Origin: DATKZH01 sp964475955
GTDB taxonomy: Bacteria > Planctomycetota > Planctomycetia > Pirellulales > Thermoguttaceae
DNA: 39,054 bases
Reading direction: 5' to 3'
Assembly (NCBI GenBank): GCA_964475955.1
Contig: CAYYZY010000058.1
Location: 1-39,054 of the forward strand
Shown here: piece by piece, positions 32,376 to 39,054 of the stretch
Layout of the letters: each line of letters opens with the position of its first letter
Numbering within the stretch: position 1 is the stretch's first letter
Made by a program: the position numbers and the translations under genes
Notes under the pieces: generated by a model
What the model was told of the DNA's origin: nothing
The model's input: only the letters and a program-made list of their open reading frames with translations
The model's database searches: none

Positions 32376-33292
32376 GCGGCCGAAGCCGGGCGCTCCTCAA
32401 CACCCCGCCGCTGGAGAACGGTTCGCCGCGGGAGGGTTGAACGACCGGCGCGCGGGCTCCGGCGGCACGTCGGGCGCCCATACGACAGCGCAGGTTCGAC
32501 TCGGATGCACGATTCGGCAGCCTGGAGCGGTATCCAGATTTCCCAAATGGTCACGCGTTGTGCCCCGCTTCACGTCGAAGTCGGCCGTCGATCGATCTTG
32601 CGCTGTAGTACTAATTGCCTGGCGGGCAAAGACTTGCGTCGCCGGCGGCCCCCACCAATCGGACACCGTGCCACGACCGGACGGTCAACAGGCAGGAAAA
32701 CGCGGCACAAACGGCAGAATCCGCTTCAGGCGTTCGGCCGTTTGTGACGATACGTGCAGTAGAAGAGGGAGGGCGGGACACTGCCTGTCCCGTTTCAGGA
32801 TAGAGATCATGATATGACGATGGACCGTCGTATCATGATCTTTTTTCTTTGCCTCCAATTCGCGCCGGCCTTCCCCGCTCGGCGTCAACCCACGCCCCAA
32901 CCTCGTCCAGGGGCCTGATCGGGACGGCTGCGCGCCGCACCCCAGGCGGCAATGCACCAGGAATCGGCGTTGCCAGAACTGCCCCACCGCCGCCGGATTT
33001 CTTGGGATGCTACTTGCGGCGCGGATTTCTAACGTTATCATGGCAGCCGGAAACGGTCAGTTTGTCCGTCTCCATGCGAACGGGCTGCGACGTACGATCC
33101 TGGTCCGGAAGGTGTTGCCGCACCGATCCGCCCCGGAAAGTCGAGCACGGTGCTCCGGCCGGGCCGGGGGCGTTGGGCGTTAAGCATGGGGCGGCTCGCT
33201 CTGTGTTCGGTGTGCCGTTTCAGGGAGGCCGGCACTTCCTTCTTCGGAGGAGACACTTGGGATCTGGGATTTAGTCGAGAGGAGATGACATC
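32376..33292. other. 917-bp spacer with hairpins but no gene
   Basis: No frame here has a start signal, domain or codon bias. It holds the hairpin CGGGACA-CTGCC-TGTCCCG at 32774-32792 and the terminator-like hairpin at 32805-32846. The DNA after 32850 is featureless to me until the ribosome-binding site at about 33277. Confidence 0.5.
32805..32846 (+). terminator. Intrinsic terminator-like hairpin
   Basis: Stem GATCATGATA (32805-32814) plus ACGA pairs with TCGTATCATGATC (32828-32840) with a TG bulge, and is followed by six T (32841-32846). It ends transcription in + direction; the nearest upstream + gene stops at 32375, 430 bp away, so a long 3' leader or an unseen small RNA is implied. The AT-rich stem is unusual for this genome. 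Confidence 0.7.
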
Positions 33293-33760
33293 ATGACGAC
33301 CCGACTGCGCTCGAGCCGACTCCTGACGTGGACTGCTGTGGCCCTGACCGCCGCGGCGGCGGCGATTGCGGCGCGATCGCTCGCGGCCCAACAGGCGTCG
33401 CCGGGCGAACCGACGTCGACTCGGTCGGCACCGGCCACGTTGAAGCAGGTAGCCCCGGAAGCGCCTGCCGAGACCCCCGCCCCCGAGGCATCCCGCGAGA
33501 AGAAGATCCGCGTGCGGCTTCCCAACTACTACGGTCGGGTGGTTGATTCGGAGCAGCGCGAGAAGATCTACGCCATTCAGCGCGAGTACGCGCCGAAGAT
33601 CGAGGCGCTCGAGGCCCAGTTGGCCGCCCTGAAGGCAGAGCGGGACGAGCGAGTGGAGGGCGTCCTCACCGCCGAACAACTCGCGAAGGTGAGAGAATTC
33701 CGGGCCGAGGCCAAGGCCAAACGAGCGCGGGCGCGAGCGGCAAAGGCCGCAGCCGAGTGA
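33293..33760 (+). CDS. Exported helical protein, LTxxQ-like
   Basis: A 155-residue protein. The signal sequence at about 1-33 is rich in Ala (WTAVALTAAAAAIAARSLAAQQ). An Ala/Pro/Glu linker follows, then a helical region: RVRLPNYYGRVVDSEQREKIYAIQREYAPKIEALEAQLAALKAERDERVEGVLTAEQLAKVREF. The Q-R-x-K-I-Y-x-I-Q pattern, coiled coil and L-T-x-E-Q-L are reminiscent of periplasmic Spy/CpxP-type helical proteins, but similarity is weak. GAGAGGAG lies 8 nt before ATG 33293. It ends in a basic Ala/Lys/Arg tail. Likely envelope-located; function unknown. Confidence 0.8.
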   Translation: MTTRLRSSRLLTWTAVALTAAAAAIAARSLAAQQASPGEPTSTRSAPATLKQVAPEAPAETPAPEASREKKIRVRLPNYYGRVVDSEQREKIYAIQREYAPKIEALEAQLAALKAERDERVEGVLTAEQLAKVREFRAEAKAKRARARAAKAAAE

Positions 33761-33896
33761 CCGCCCGGTCGAGGGGAACTCAGGCCCGGCTCACCGGACC
33801 TCCCGCCGAGAGGTGCGCCGAGATGTGCGGTCGCCCTGCGCCGGGCGACCGCCTGACGCGGAGCGTAGAAGTGGGGGACGGGTTTCTCCGCCCTCC

Positions 33897-34118
33897 CTAG
33901 CGCAACGACACCACGCGCGTGCGGCCGTCTTCCTCGATCCAGATTTTGTCTTCTCGGGCGAGCCAACCGAGAGCCTGCATGACCACGTCGCGAGGCCCCC
34001 CAACGGCCTTGACCACCTTGGCCATGCTCAATGGCCCGTTTTCGTGCAGGATCCGCCACGCTAGTCCGGCCGTGTCGCCGATATGGGCGACGTGCGACAT
34101 GGGGGGTGCCGATGCCAT
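33897..34118 (-). CDS. Winged-helix protein, DUF2582 type
   Basis: A 73-residue single-domain protein. IGDTAGLAWRILHENGPLSMAKVVKAVGGPRDVVMQALGWLAREDKIWIEEDG has the winged-helix pattern of the DUF2582 family (ALGWLAREDKI is the most conserved part). These are small presumed DNA-binding or protein-binding proteins. AGGAGG lies 6 nt before ATG 34118, one of the best start signals here. Alternative ATG 34100 lacks one. Monocistronic. Target unknown. Confidence 0.8.
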   Translation of the reverse strand: MASAPPMSHVAHIGDTAGLAWRILHENGPLSMAKVVKAVGGPRDVVMQALGWLAREDKIWIEEDGRTRVVSLR

Positions 34119-34222
34119 GGGCTACCTCCTTATGTCCAATCCCCGCTGCATCGTGCCATAAACCTCAAACTAGGCAAATTATACCGAAAGGCCGGGCCCG
34201 CTCTCAAGTAGCCGTGCCCACG

Positions 34223-34269
34223 AAAAGGGGCTCGGTTGGCCATGCCTGGGTGGCCAACCGAGCCCTTTT
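34223..34269. terminator. Bidirectional terminator-like hairpin
   Basis: Perfect 14-bp stem GGGCTCGGTTGGCC (34228-34241) / GGCCAACCGAGCCC (34252-34265), with AAAA on the left and TTTT on the right, so it has a T run on either strand. It lies downstream of the minus-strand gene ending at 34624 and upstream of the winged-helix gene, separating their transcripts. Confidence 0.75.
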
Positions 34270-34368
34270 ACCGCGAAAAACTGGCTTTCCCGATACGGGG
34301 TTAGATTGCCGTTTGGTGGCTCATGTCGCCTAAGATTCACGGTGTCTGTGGAAATGTCCGACCCAAGC

Positions 34369-34399
34369 TGGCCCCGGGGTTGCGGGGCCCCCGGGGCCA
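34369..34399. repeat. G/C-rich hairpin
   Basis: Perfect 11-bp arms TGGCCCCGGGG/CCCCGGGGCCA with a 9-nt loop, extended outward by GACCCA/TGGGTC. The surrounding spacer 34270-34623 holds no gene. Confidence 0.7.
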
Positions 34400-34623
34400 C
34401 GTGGGTCGCGCTTTCGGGGTAACGCGAGAAGGCGGAGTGCAGCTTGCGTGCCAAACCGGGCGCGGTCGTCCTCCGTTACGCCGGAAAAAGACGTAACTGC
34501 CCGCCGTATGACGACTTCGGGGAAAAGCCCGCCGTCGGACCGTGCGCCCAAAGGCCGCAGGCCGATGTAAGGATTACAAAACGGGGGGCGCTGGAAAGTG
34601 CCCCACAGTTGCTTTGCAGTGGA

Positions 34624-35106
34624 TCACGGGGCCCCGTCGTCGTTGGGCGGGAACGTCCAGGCGTCCTCCCAGGCCGGCTCCAGGTTCTCCAGGAAGCTGG
34701 TGGTCATTGCCAGGAAGACCGCGCGAAGCTGGTCGAACTCGCGATCCTCCGCCTGGCAGAAGACCGCGTACGTGGCTCGCGGCGTGCGGATGCAACGGAC
34801 CGACGCCGCGCCGATCAGGTCCAGGCAGTAGAAATTCAGGTCGTAGCCGACCAGCTCTCGCCCGGCGAGCGTCTCCTCGACTGCGTGGGCCTCCAATTCC
34901 TCGTACTCCGACTTCATCGCGTCGACGGCCGCCCGGGCCAGGGCGACCGGGTCGGCAGAGCCCCGGTGGACGCTGATCGACCAGAACGCCCCGCCCGGAC
35001 TGTGAAGGGTCACCGACTCGCGGCCGGTCAGGGCATCACCCTCGTCGAGCGTCCAGTTTTCCGGGTACTGAAATGAGATGCCCAATTTGTTGAACTCAGC
35101 CGGCAT
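34624..35106 (-). CDS. Hypothetical protein, DcrB/PsbP-like fold
   Basis: A 160-residue soluble protein without signal peptide. It begins MPAEFNKLGISFQYPENWTLDEGD, the G-x-x-x-x-Y-P-x-x-W entry strand common in DcrB/PsbP-like and MOG1-like folds. VTLHSPGGAFWSISVHRG and LVGYDLNFYCLDLIGAASVRCIRTPRATYAVFCQ supply further strands, and REFDQLRAVFLAMTTSFL the final helix. AAGGA lies 8 nt before ATG 35106. The fold assignment is by pattern; no biochemical role can be given. Confidence 0.75.
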   Translation of the reverse strand: MPAEFNKLGISFQYPENWTLDEGDALTGRESVTLHSPGGAFWSISVHRGSADPVALARAAVDAMKSEYEELEAHAVEETLAGRELVGYDLNFYCLDLIGAASVRCIRTPRATYAVFCQAEDREFDQLRAVFLAMTTSFLENLEPAWEDAWTFPPNDDGAP

Positions 35107-35616
35107 CGGGGGTGTCCTTCAGGCGCCGCGTCGAACCGTCCTTCCTCCACTCAATCTTAGCGGCCCCGGCCAGCCGGGGGAATGCTCATGGACTGACGGA
35201 CGCGCACACCGGCCGGTCGCGACCGCGGCTTGGCCCCTAGCCCCGAAGGAGGGAGCAGCATCGGGTTTCCCCGGTTTGCGATCCCGCGATACCCGGACCA
35301 ACCATCGGGGTTTAATCCTCGGAATACTGCCTACGCAGCTCCACATCGAGGTGCCCCGCTCGGCGCCGTGCCGTCGCCCGGAGTGCCATCCGTGGGCTGA
35401 ACTGGCCGAGCAGCGGCGCACTTGGTCGAGTCACGGTCGGATTCTCCGACCCTTGAGTGCGAGGCACGCACTGACTGGCACGTTGGCACTGACTTCGCCC
35501 GAGGAGCGGTTCTTCGGCTGAGTCAGGCATTTCGACCGCGTGGGAGGCGGGCTTTGTTTGAGGCTCCGCCGATTTCCACGCAGCCTGTTTCGGGACGAGA
35601 AGAGGGAGGAGGAGAG
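35107..35616. other. Gene-free spacer
   Basis: A 510-bp divergent spacer. Open frames lack start signals and codon bias. No clear promoter, hairpin or RNA could be picked out. Confidence 0.45.
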
Positions 35617-36918
35617 GTGGGTTGCAGATTCAGTGGCTTCGGTTTGGCGGCCTGGGGCTTTCTGCTGGCTGCGGTGGCCACGGCGCTGGGTGAGGCCGAC
35701 GCCGACGCGGACCGCGACCGGCCGGAGGTCATCGAGTCCGAACCGATCGACACCGGTTTCGTGATCGCTGACGGACGGTTCCTGCCGCCCCCCTATGTCT
35801 TGCAGCGGCGTGGCGACGATTTGTTCGTAAACGACCGGTGCATCGGCAAAGGCTGGTTCCGCCCGTTCCGAAGAGCCCCGATGGGCTTCGGCAGGTGGCC
35901 TGGAAGAGGGTCCGGGATGCGCCGAGGCTGGGGCGGACGTATGGGGCCTGGCAGAAATGGCGGCGTGGGCGGCGATTCGGATGCTGCCGAGGACGACCCT
36001 CTGGAGGATGGCCTGGAGGATAGTGCCGAAGGCGACGTGGCTGTTGAGGCAGACGTTGGGGATTCCGCCGGGGAAGACGCTGGCCGCGAGCGCGGAATGC
36101 GCCCAAGGATGAGGAGAAGGTTTGCGCCGGGAGCCTGGGCTGATTGGGAAGGCGCGGGCCACTCGCTCGGAACGGCTGAGGAACTGCTCGTCGCTGGTTC
36201 TCTGCTGATCGGCTGGGAGGACGGTCCCGGGAGATTCGTGGCGCCCGACAACGCCACCTACGTCCTGGAGACCCTCCTCTGCGATGCAATGCCCGATGAA
36301 AAAGTGCAGTCGCTTGTCGAGGGCCGATTTGCCCGTCTCTCGCCATCCCAGTGGACCGACCTCGTGGAGGACTTCCAGCCGACGCCGGCGTTGAGGGAAC
36401 GCGTCGCCGAGGCGGTCGAGGAGGACCGCCGCATCGTCGAAGGGAACCATGCCCTGCACGAGCAACTGATGTCGGCCCAGATCTTCCGCTCCGAGCCGGT
36501 CAAATACGCGGTGACCATCCTGGCGATGGGGCTCACCGTAGTCGCCTTCGGATCGCTATTGAGCTACCGGCCCGCGCAACGGGCCCGGTGGGCCGAATTC
36601 GACACCGACGGCGACGGCGTACCAATCGTGCTCCGCAACGTGGCGATCCTCTTCATGCTCGGCGTCTTCGACCTGGCGCTCACCCTCATCGCGCAGCAGA
36701 CGGGCGGGTTCCTTGAGATGAACCCCTTGGGGGGAGAACTGATCGAGAATCCCGGGGCTCTGTCGGCGTTCAAGATCGTCACGCTATTGGGCGCATGCTT
36801 CATCCTCGTATCGCTTCGTCGGTACCGGGGCGCCCAGATCGCCTCGTGGTGGCTGTGCCTGGTTTGTACCGTCCTCACCTTTCGCTGGCTGACCTACAAC
36901 TCCATGTTCATGGCGTAG
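35617..36918 (+). CDS. Membrane protein with low-complexity region and DUF5658-like C-terminus
   Basis: A 433-residue protein starting at GTG 35617 with AGGAGG 5 nt upstream. The N-terminal hydrophobic segment (FGLAAWGFLLAAVATALGEA) is a signal or anchor. Residues about 80-175 are low-complexity: Gly/Arg-rich (MRRGWGGRMGPGRNGG) then Asp/Glu-rich. A globular part follows at about 190-285. Four C-terminal hydrophobic helices run from about 290: VKYAVTILAMGLTVVAFG, VAILFMLGVFDLALTLIA, FKIVTLLGACFILVSL and SWWLCLVCTVLTFRWL. FDLALTLIAQQTGGFLEMNPLGGELI matches the D-x-x-x-T...E-x-N-P motif of DUF5658. Function unknown. Confidence 0.75.
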   Translation: MGCRFSGFGLAAWGFLLAAVATALGEADADADRDRPEVIESEPIDTGFVIADGRFLPPPYVLQRRGDDLFVNDRCIGKGWFRPFRRAPMGFGRWPGRGSGMRRGWGGRMGPGRNGGVGGDSDAAEDDPLEDGLEDSAEGDVAVEADVGDSAGEDAGRERGMRPRMRRRFAPGAWADWEGAGHSLGTAEELLVAGSLLIGWEDGPGRFVAPDNATYVLETLLCDAMPDEKVQSLVEGRFARLSPSQWTDLVEDFQPTPALRERVAEAVEEDRRIVEGNHALHEQLMSAQIFRSEPVKYAVTILAMGLTVVAFGSLLSYRPAQRARWAEFDTDGDGVPIVLRNVAILFMLGVFDLALTLIAQQTGGFLEMNPLGGELIENPGALSAFKIVTLLGACFILVSLRRYRGAQIASWWLCLVCTVLTFRWLTYNSMFMA

Positions 36919-37136
36919 GTGAGTGCCAAAGCGAAGGGCTCGAAAGCAGTCATTAGGGGCCCCGAGCGATTGCCCGAAACGGCGGGGCATGCTACGATCT
37001 CGCGACGAGGCGTCGCCCGCGTGGATGCGGCGCGGGGATGGAAAGCGGCGACGGAAACGGCCGTGGGGCCGCCTCTCCGGAGAATCGCGACGCCGGCAAC
37101 GTCCCCTGACGAGCGGGCAGTGACGGTCCTCAGCCC

Positions 37137-37502
37137 ATGGCCACGATCCGTGTTCTCTTGGCGGTCTACTGGCTGGCGCTGACCGTGCTGCTGTTGGCGC
37201 CGGATCCCCTCAAGTGGCTGGGTATCGTCAAGGTTCCGGGCGCCCCGGGCGGTCGGTGGCAGCACTTTCTCTCGTTTGGCCTGCTGGCCGTGCTGGTCTT
37301 GGCAAGCCGCCTGCGATTGCGCCCCGGCGTGCTGCTGGGCCTGTTGGTCGGATACGCCATCGGCACGGAGAGCCTGCAATGGCTCGTCCCCACCCGAACT
37401 GTGGAGCTGCTTGACTACGCGGAGAACCTGCTCGGTCTGGCCGCGGGTTGGGCGCTCTGGCGGCTGATCGCGAATCGCTTCAGCCAGCGGCCCTCTATTT
37501 GA
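37137..37502 (+). CDS. VanZ-like membrane protein
   Basis: A 121-residue protein with four hydrophobic segments: VLLAVYWLALTVLLLAP, HFLSFGLLAVLVLASRL, GVLLGLLVGYAIGTESLQWLV and LLGLAAGWALWRLIA. The family signature is present: H-F-x-x-F-G near residue 43, then E-S-L-Q-x-L-V-P-T-R-T-V-E-L-L-D-Y-A-E-N-L-L-G. VanZ relatives occur widely; some affect glycopeptide tolerance, most are uncharacterised. The ATG at 37137 has a poor ribosome-binding site. The stop lies in a hairpin. Confidence 0.85.
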   Translation: MATIRVLLAVYWLALTVLLLAPDPLKWLGIVKVPGAPGGRWQHFLSFGLLAVLVLASRLRLRPGVLLGLLVGYAIGTESLQWLVPTRTVELLDYAENLLGLAAGWALWRLIANRFSQRPSI

Positions 37503-37561
37503 ATGGGGGAGGCGGTGCCCTCCGGGCGGCGTAGGGCGCGGCCGACATCCCCCCCGTTCAA
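37499..37561. repeat. Imperfect hairpin over the VanZ-like stop codon
   Basis: TTGAATGGGGGA (37499-37510) pairs with TCCCCCCCGTTCAA (37548-37561) with one mismatch and unequal G/C runs. There is no T tract, so terminator function is uncertain. The following stretch to 37833 shows no gene. Confidence 0.55.
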
Positions 37562-37833
37562 CCTCGAACCCCCCTGCTGAGAGGGACCCGGATCGGCAGA
37601 CAAGGGGAGGCGGGACGCTTGGGCGAACAAAAAACACGGTCCGGCCTCCCCTCTTCTGGGGCAGAAAGCGGCGGCTGCGCGAGTTGGGCTAAGTGCAATC
37701 CTACACGGATGTTAAACACAACCGCCCGAGAGCGGCGGCCGATCGGTCCACATATGCGGGGGACGGGGCGGGTGCCTGATCGGCCTACTTTTCAGCCGGT
37801 TAGGGCCGCGGTTTTTTTCTTGTGGTATATTCC

Positions 37834-37839
37834 TATAAT
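37834..37839 (+). promoter_or_regulatory. Candidate -10 box of the DUF3467 gene
   Basis: A perfect TATAAT in a locally AT-rich segment, about 150 bp before the start codon. The region 16-18 bp upstream is a T run, a poor -35 box. Confidence 0.4.
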
Positions 37840-37950
37840 GCAATGTTTCGGGGGGAAGTCTTCCACCTGATGGGGCTTGGGTCGCGAGCCTGGGCCGACG
37901 AAGCGGTTCTTACAGGTGGCGTCGCCCCCGTCCCAGGAGTTGTTCACGCG

Positions 37951-37976
37951 TTCCAAGAAGGAATTCCAAGAAGGAA
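37951..37976. repeat. Exact 13-bp tandem duplication
   Basis: TTCCAAGAAGGAA occurs twice without a gap, ending 11 bp before the DUF3467 start codon; it duplicates an AAGAAGGAA purine block that may act as ribosome-binding site. Confidence 0.85.
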
Positions 37977-37987
37977 AGGGACTATCT

Positions 37988-38398
37988 GTGGCCAAGAAAC
38001 CCGAAGAGAAGCCCGAAGCCCAGGGCGACGCCCCCCAAGCCGGTGCCCCCGCGCAGCAGGGCCAACAGCAGGCCCAGCAGCGAGTACAGGTGCAGATCGA
38101 CGATGAGAAGGCGCTGGCCAACTACGCGAACTTCTGCCGCGTGACGGGAACGCCCGAGGAGTTGATCATCGACTTCGGCCTGAACCCGCAGCCGATCGGC
38201 GTACCCACGCAGCCCATCCCGATCACGCAGCGAATCATCACGAACTTTTACACGGCCAAGCGGATGCTGCACGCCCTGTCGCTGACCGTTCAGCGGCACG
38301 AGGCCACGTTCGGGGTGCTGGAGATCGACGTCCAGAAGCGCGTGCGGCCCGGCGTAACGGCAGGACCGCCCCAGGCCCCGCAGCAGCGGCAGCAGTAG
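37988..38398 (+). CDS. DUF3467 protein
   Basis: A 136-residue protein starting at GTG 37988. A flexible N-terminus rich in Lys/Glu/Pro/Gln (AKKPEEKPEAQGDAPQAGAP, then a Gln-rich run) leads to the DUF3467 domain: ALANYANFCRVTGTPEELIIDFGLNP, followed by ITQRIITNFYTAKRMLHALSLTVQRHEATFG. A-N-x-x-x-V or similar, E-x-x-x-D-F-G and the T-x-x-x-A-K-R helix are family features. The family is small, widespread and uncharacterised. An upstream in-frame ATG at 37877 would add 37 unconvincing residues. AAGGAAAGGG lies upstream. Confidence 0.85.
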   Translation: MAKKPEEKPEAQGDAPQAGAPAQQGQQQAQQRVQVQIDDEKALANYANFCRVTGTPEELIIDFGLNPQPIGVPTQPIPITQRIITNFYTAKRMLHALSLTVQRHEATFGVLEIDVQKRVRPGVTAGPPQAPQQRQQ

Positions 38399-38598
38399 CG
38401 GCGCGCGTCGCCGAGTGCCACCGAAGTGCCCGATCGAGGCCCGCCTGCGCCCGAAGCGCGCCCTGGCAGTAGGGCCGTCGGTCGGCTTCAACAAGCCCCA
38501 TCACGCCGGGGCGCCCGGCGCGGTCCGACCCGCGCCCGGGCGCCCCGCCGTTGCGCGCTGTTGGTGGGAGCCAGGTGTGCAAGACTCAGGGTGCCCGT

Positions 38599-38655
38599 GG
38601 TCGAGCGCAGCGAGCCCGCGGTGCCACGGGTCCCGGGCGCTCGCTGCGCTCGACC
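38599..38655. repeat. 17-bp inverted repeat
   Basis: Perfect arms GGTCGAGCGCAGCGAGC (38599-38615) and its complement (38639-38655). The spacer 38399-38598 before it holds no gene. Confidence 0.8.
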
Positions 38656-38800
38656 CCGCCCACCCCGAGGCCGGAATCGACCGGCCTATTCGTGCGCGGG
38701 TCCTCGTTGCCTTTGCGGCTTTTCCGCCAGCCGGGGACCCCTGTGCGGCTGCTTGAGACCTCGCGCAGGAACAACTTGTGCAAGCCCTCGCGAAGACTCC

Positions 38801-38869
38801 GGAACGGCACAGAGGCTGTTCTCAGATAGCGCGTGGGGGCACCCCAGGAAATCGCGCACGCTCATCTAG
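38801..38869. mobile_element. Half copy of MITE-like element A
   Basis: GGAACGGCACAGAGGC at the left and ATCGCGCACGCTCATCTAG at the right match the right half of the element at 29401-29545; the left half is absent. Its terminal CTAG is shared with the next element. Confidence 0.7.
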
Positions 38870-39003
38870 CCCGCATTTCTCACCAGCCACACCAACCCGA
38901 AGCGCAAGCGAGGCACTGGCCTGGACTTCGCCTCGCTTGCGCTTCGGGTTGGTGTGGGCGCCGTGTCGTTCAGTCTCCCCGGCTGGTGAGAAATGCGGGC
39001 TAG
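38866..39003. mobile_element. MITE-like palindromic element B
   Basis: A 138-bp element with perfect 23-bp ends (38866-38888, 38981-39003) starting CTAGCCCGCATTTCTCACC. Perfect inner 26-bp arms (38888-38913, 38931-38956) carry the CCCGAAGCGCAAGCGAGG core seen at 23323. TA in the CTAG ends suggests IS630/Tc1-type mobilisation. It has no coding capacity. The last 50 bp of the window contain nothing recognisable. Confidence 0.85.
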
Positions 39004-39054
39004 TACCTCACCCATCTTGGAGTGACGGGTAGGTTTTCTTCATTTTTCGTCGGG

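Noticed and set aside
32685..33041. 118-codon minus-strand frame in the large spacer
   Set aside because: It crosses the terminator-like hairpin and has no domain or codon bias.

Overview
The window looks like chromosomal DNA of a planctomycete, probably of the Pirellulales type. This is inferred from family content and repeat style, not from a marker gene. Coding DNA is very GC-rich with strong G/C at third positions. Diagnostic content includes a YTV-repeat cysteine-rich wall protein, a zinc-ribbon/Ser-Thr kinase/TPR/WD40 fusion, a lipoprotein with a squalene-cyclase-like toroid, a BlaI/M56-peptidase pair, a DUF3467 protein and several small secreted Cys-rich or Ala-rich proteins. The spacers are full of hairpin repeats. 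No rRNA, tRNA, CRISPR array or transposase gene was seen.

Layout. 1-5821: sulfotransferase (-), an 80-residue four-repeat protein (+), a methyltransferase (-) and a secreted two-domain nitrilase-like protein (-). 6103-10268: a sodium:solute symporter, its overlapping small membrane partner and a toroid lipoprotein (+). 10506-14476: YTV protein (-), PadR-like regulator (+) and a lower-GC type II restriction-modification pair (HNH nuclease and DNA methyltransferase, -). 15718-18391: a BlaI-type operon with two identically built operators in its promoter and an M56 receptor whose C-terminus is five helical repeats. 18681-19300: DUF433/DUF5615 toxin-antitoxin-like pair (-). 19421-22999: the giant kinase/WD40 protein (-) with a good promoter. 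23592-24948: thymidylate kinase and an EF-P-like protein of the YeiP/EfpL type. 25132-28420: an overlapping NtrB/NtrC-type two-component pair. 28719-31007: a small Cys protein, a hypothetical protein and NADP-type glutamate dehydrogenase bracketed by two TA-flanked MITE-like elements. 31288-38398: mostly small secreted, membrane or regulatory proteins, a VanZ-like protein and a DUF3467 protein. 38599-39003: stacked palindromic elements.

The genes are mostly housekeeping or lineage-specific singletons. Clear functional units are the symporter plus small subunit, the R-M pair, the BlaI/BlaR1-like operon, the TA-like pair and the two-component pair. The most unusual material is the BlaR1-like receptor with a repeat sensor, the 20-residue-repeat mini-protein, a nitrilase whose first catalytic domain has lost its cysteine, a 26-residue membrane peptide, and spacer DNA built from 7-8 bp period arrays and several families of long palindromes.
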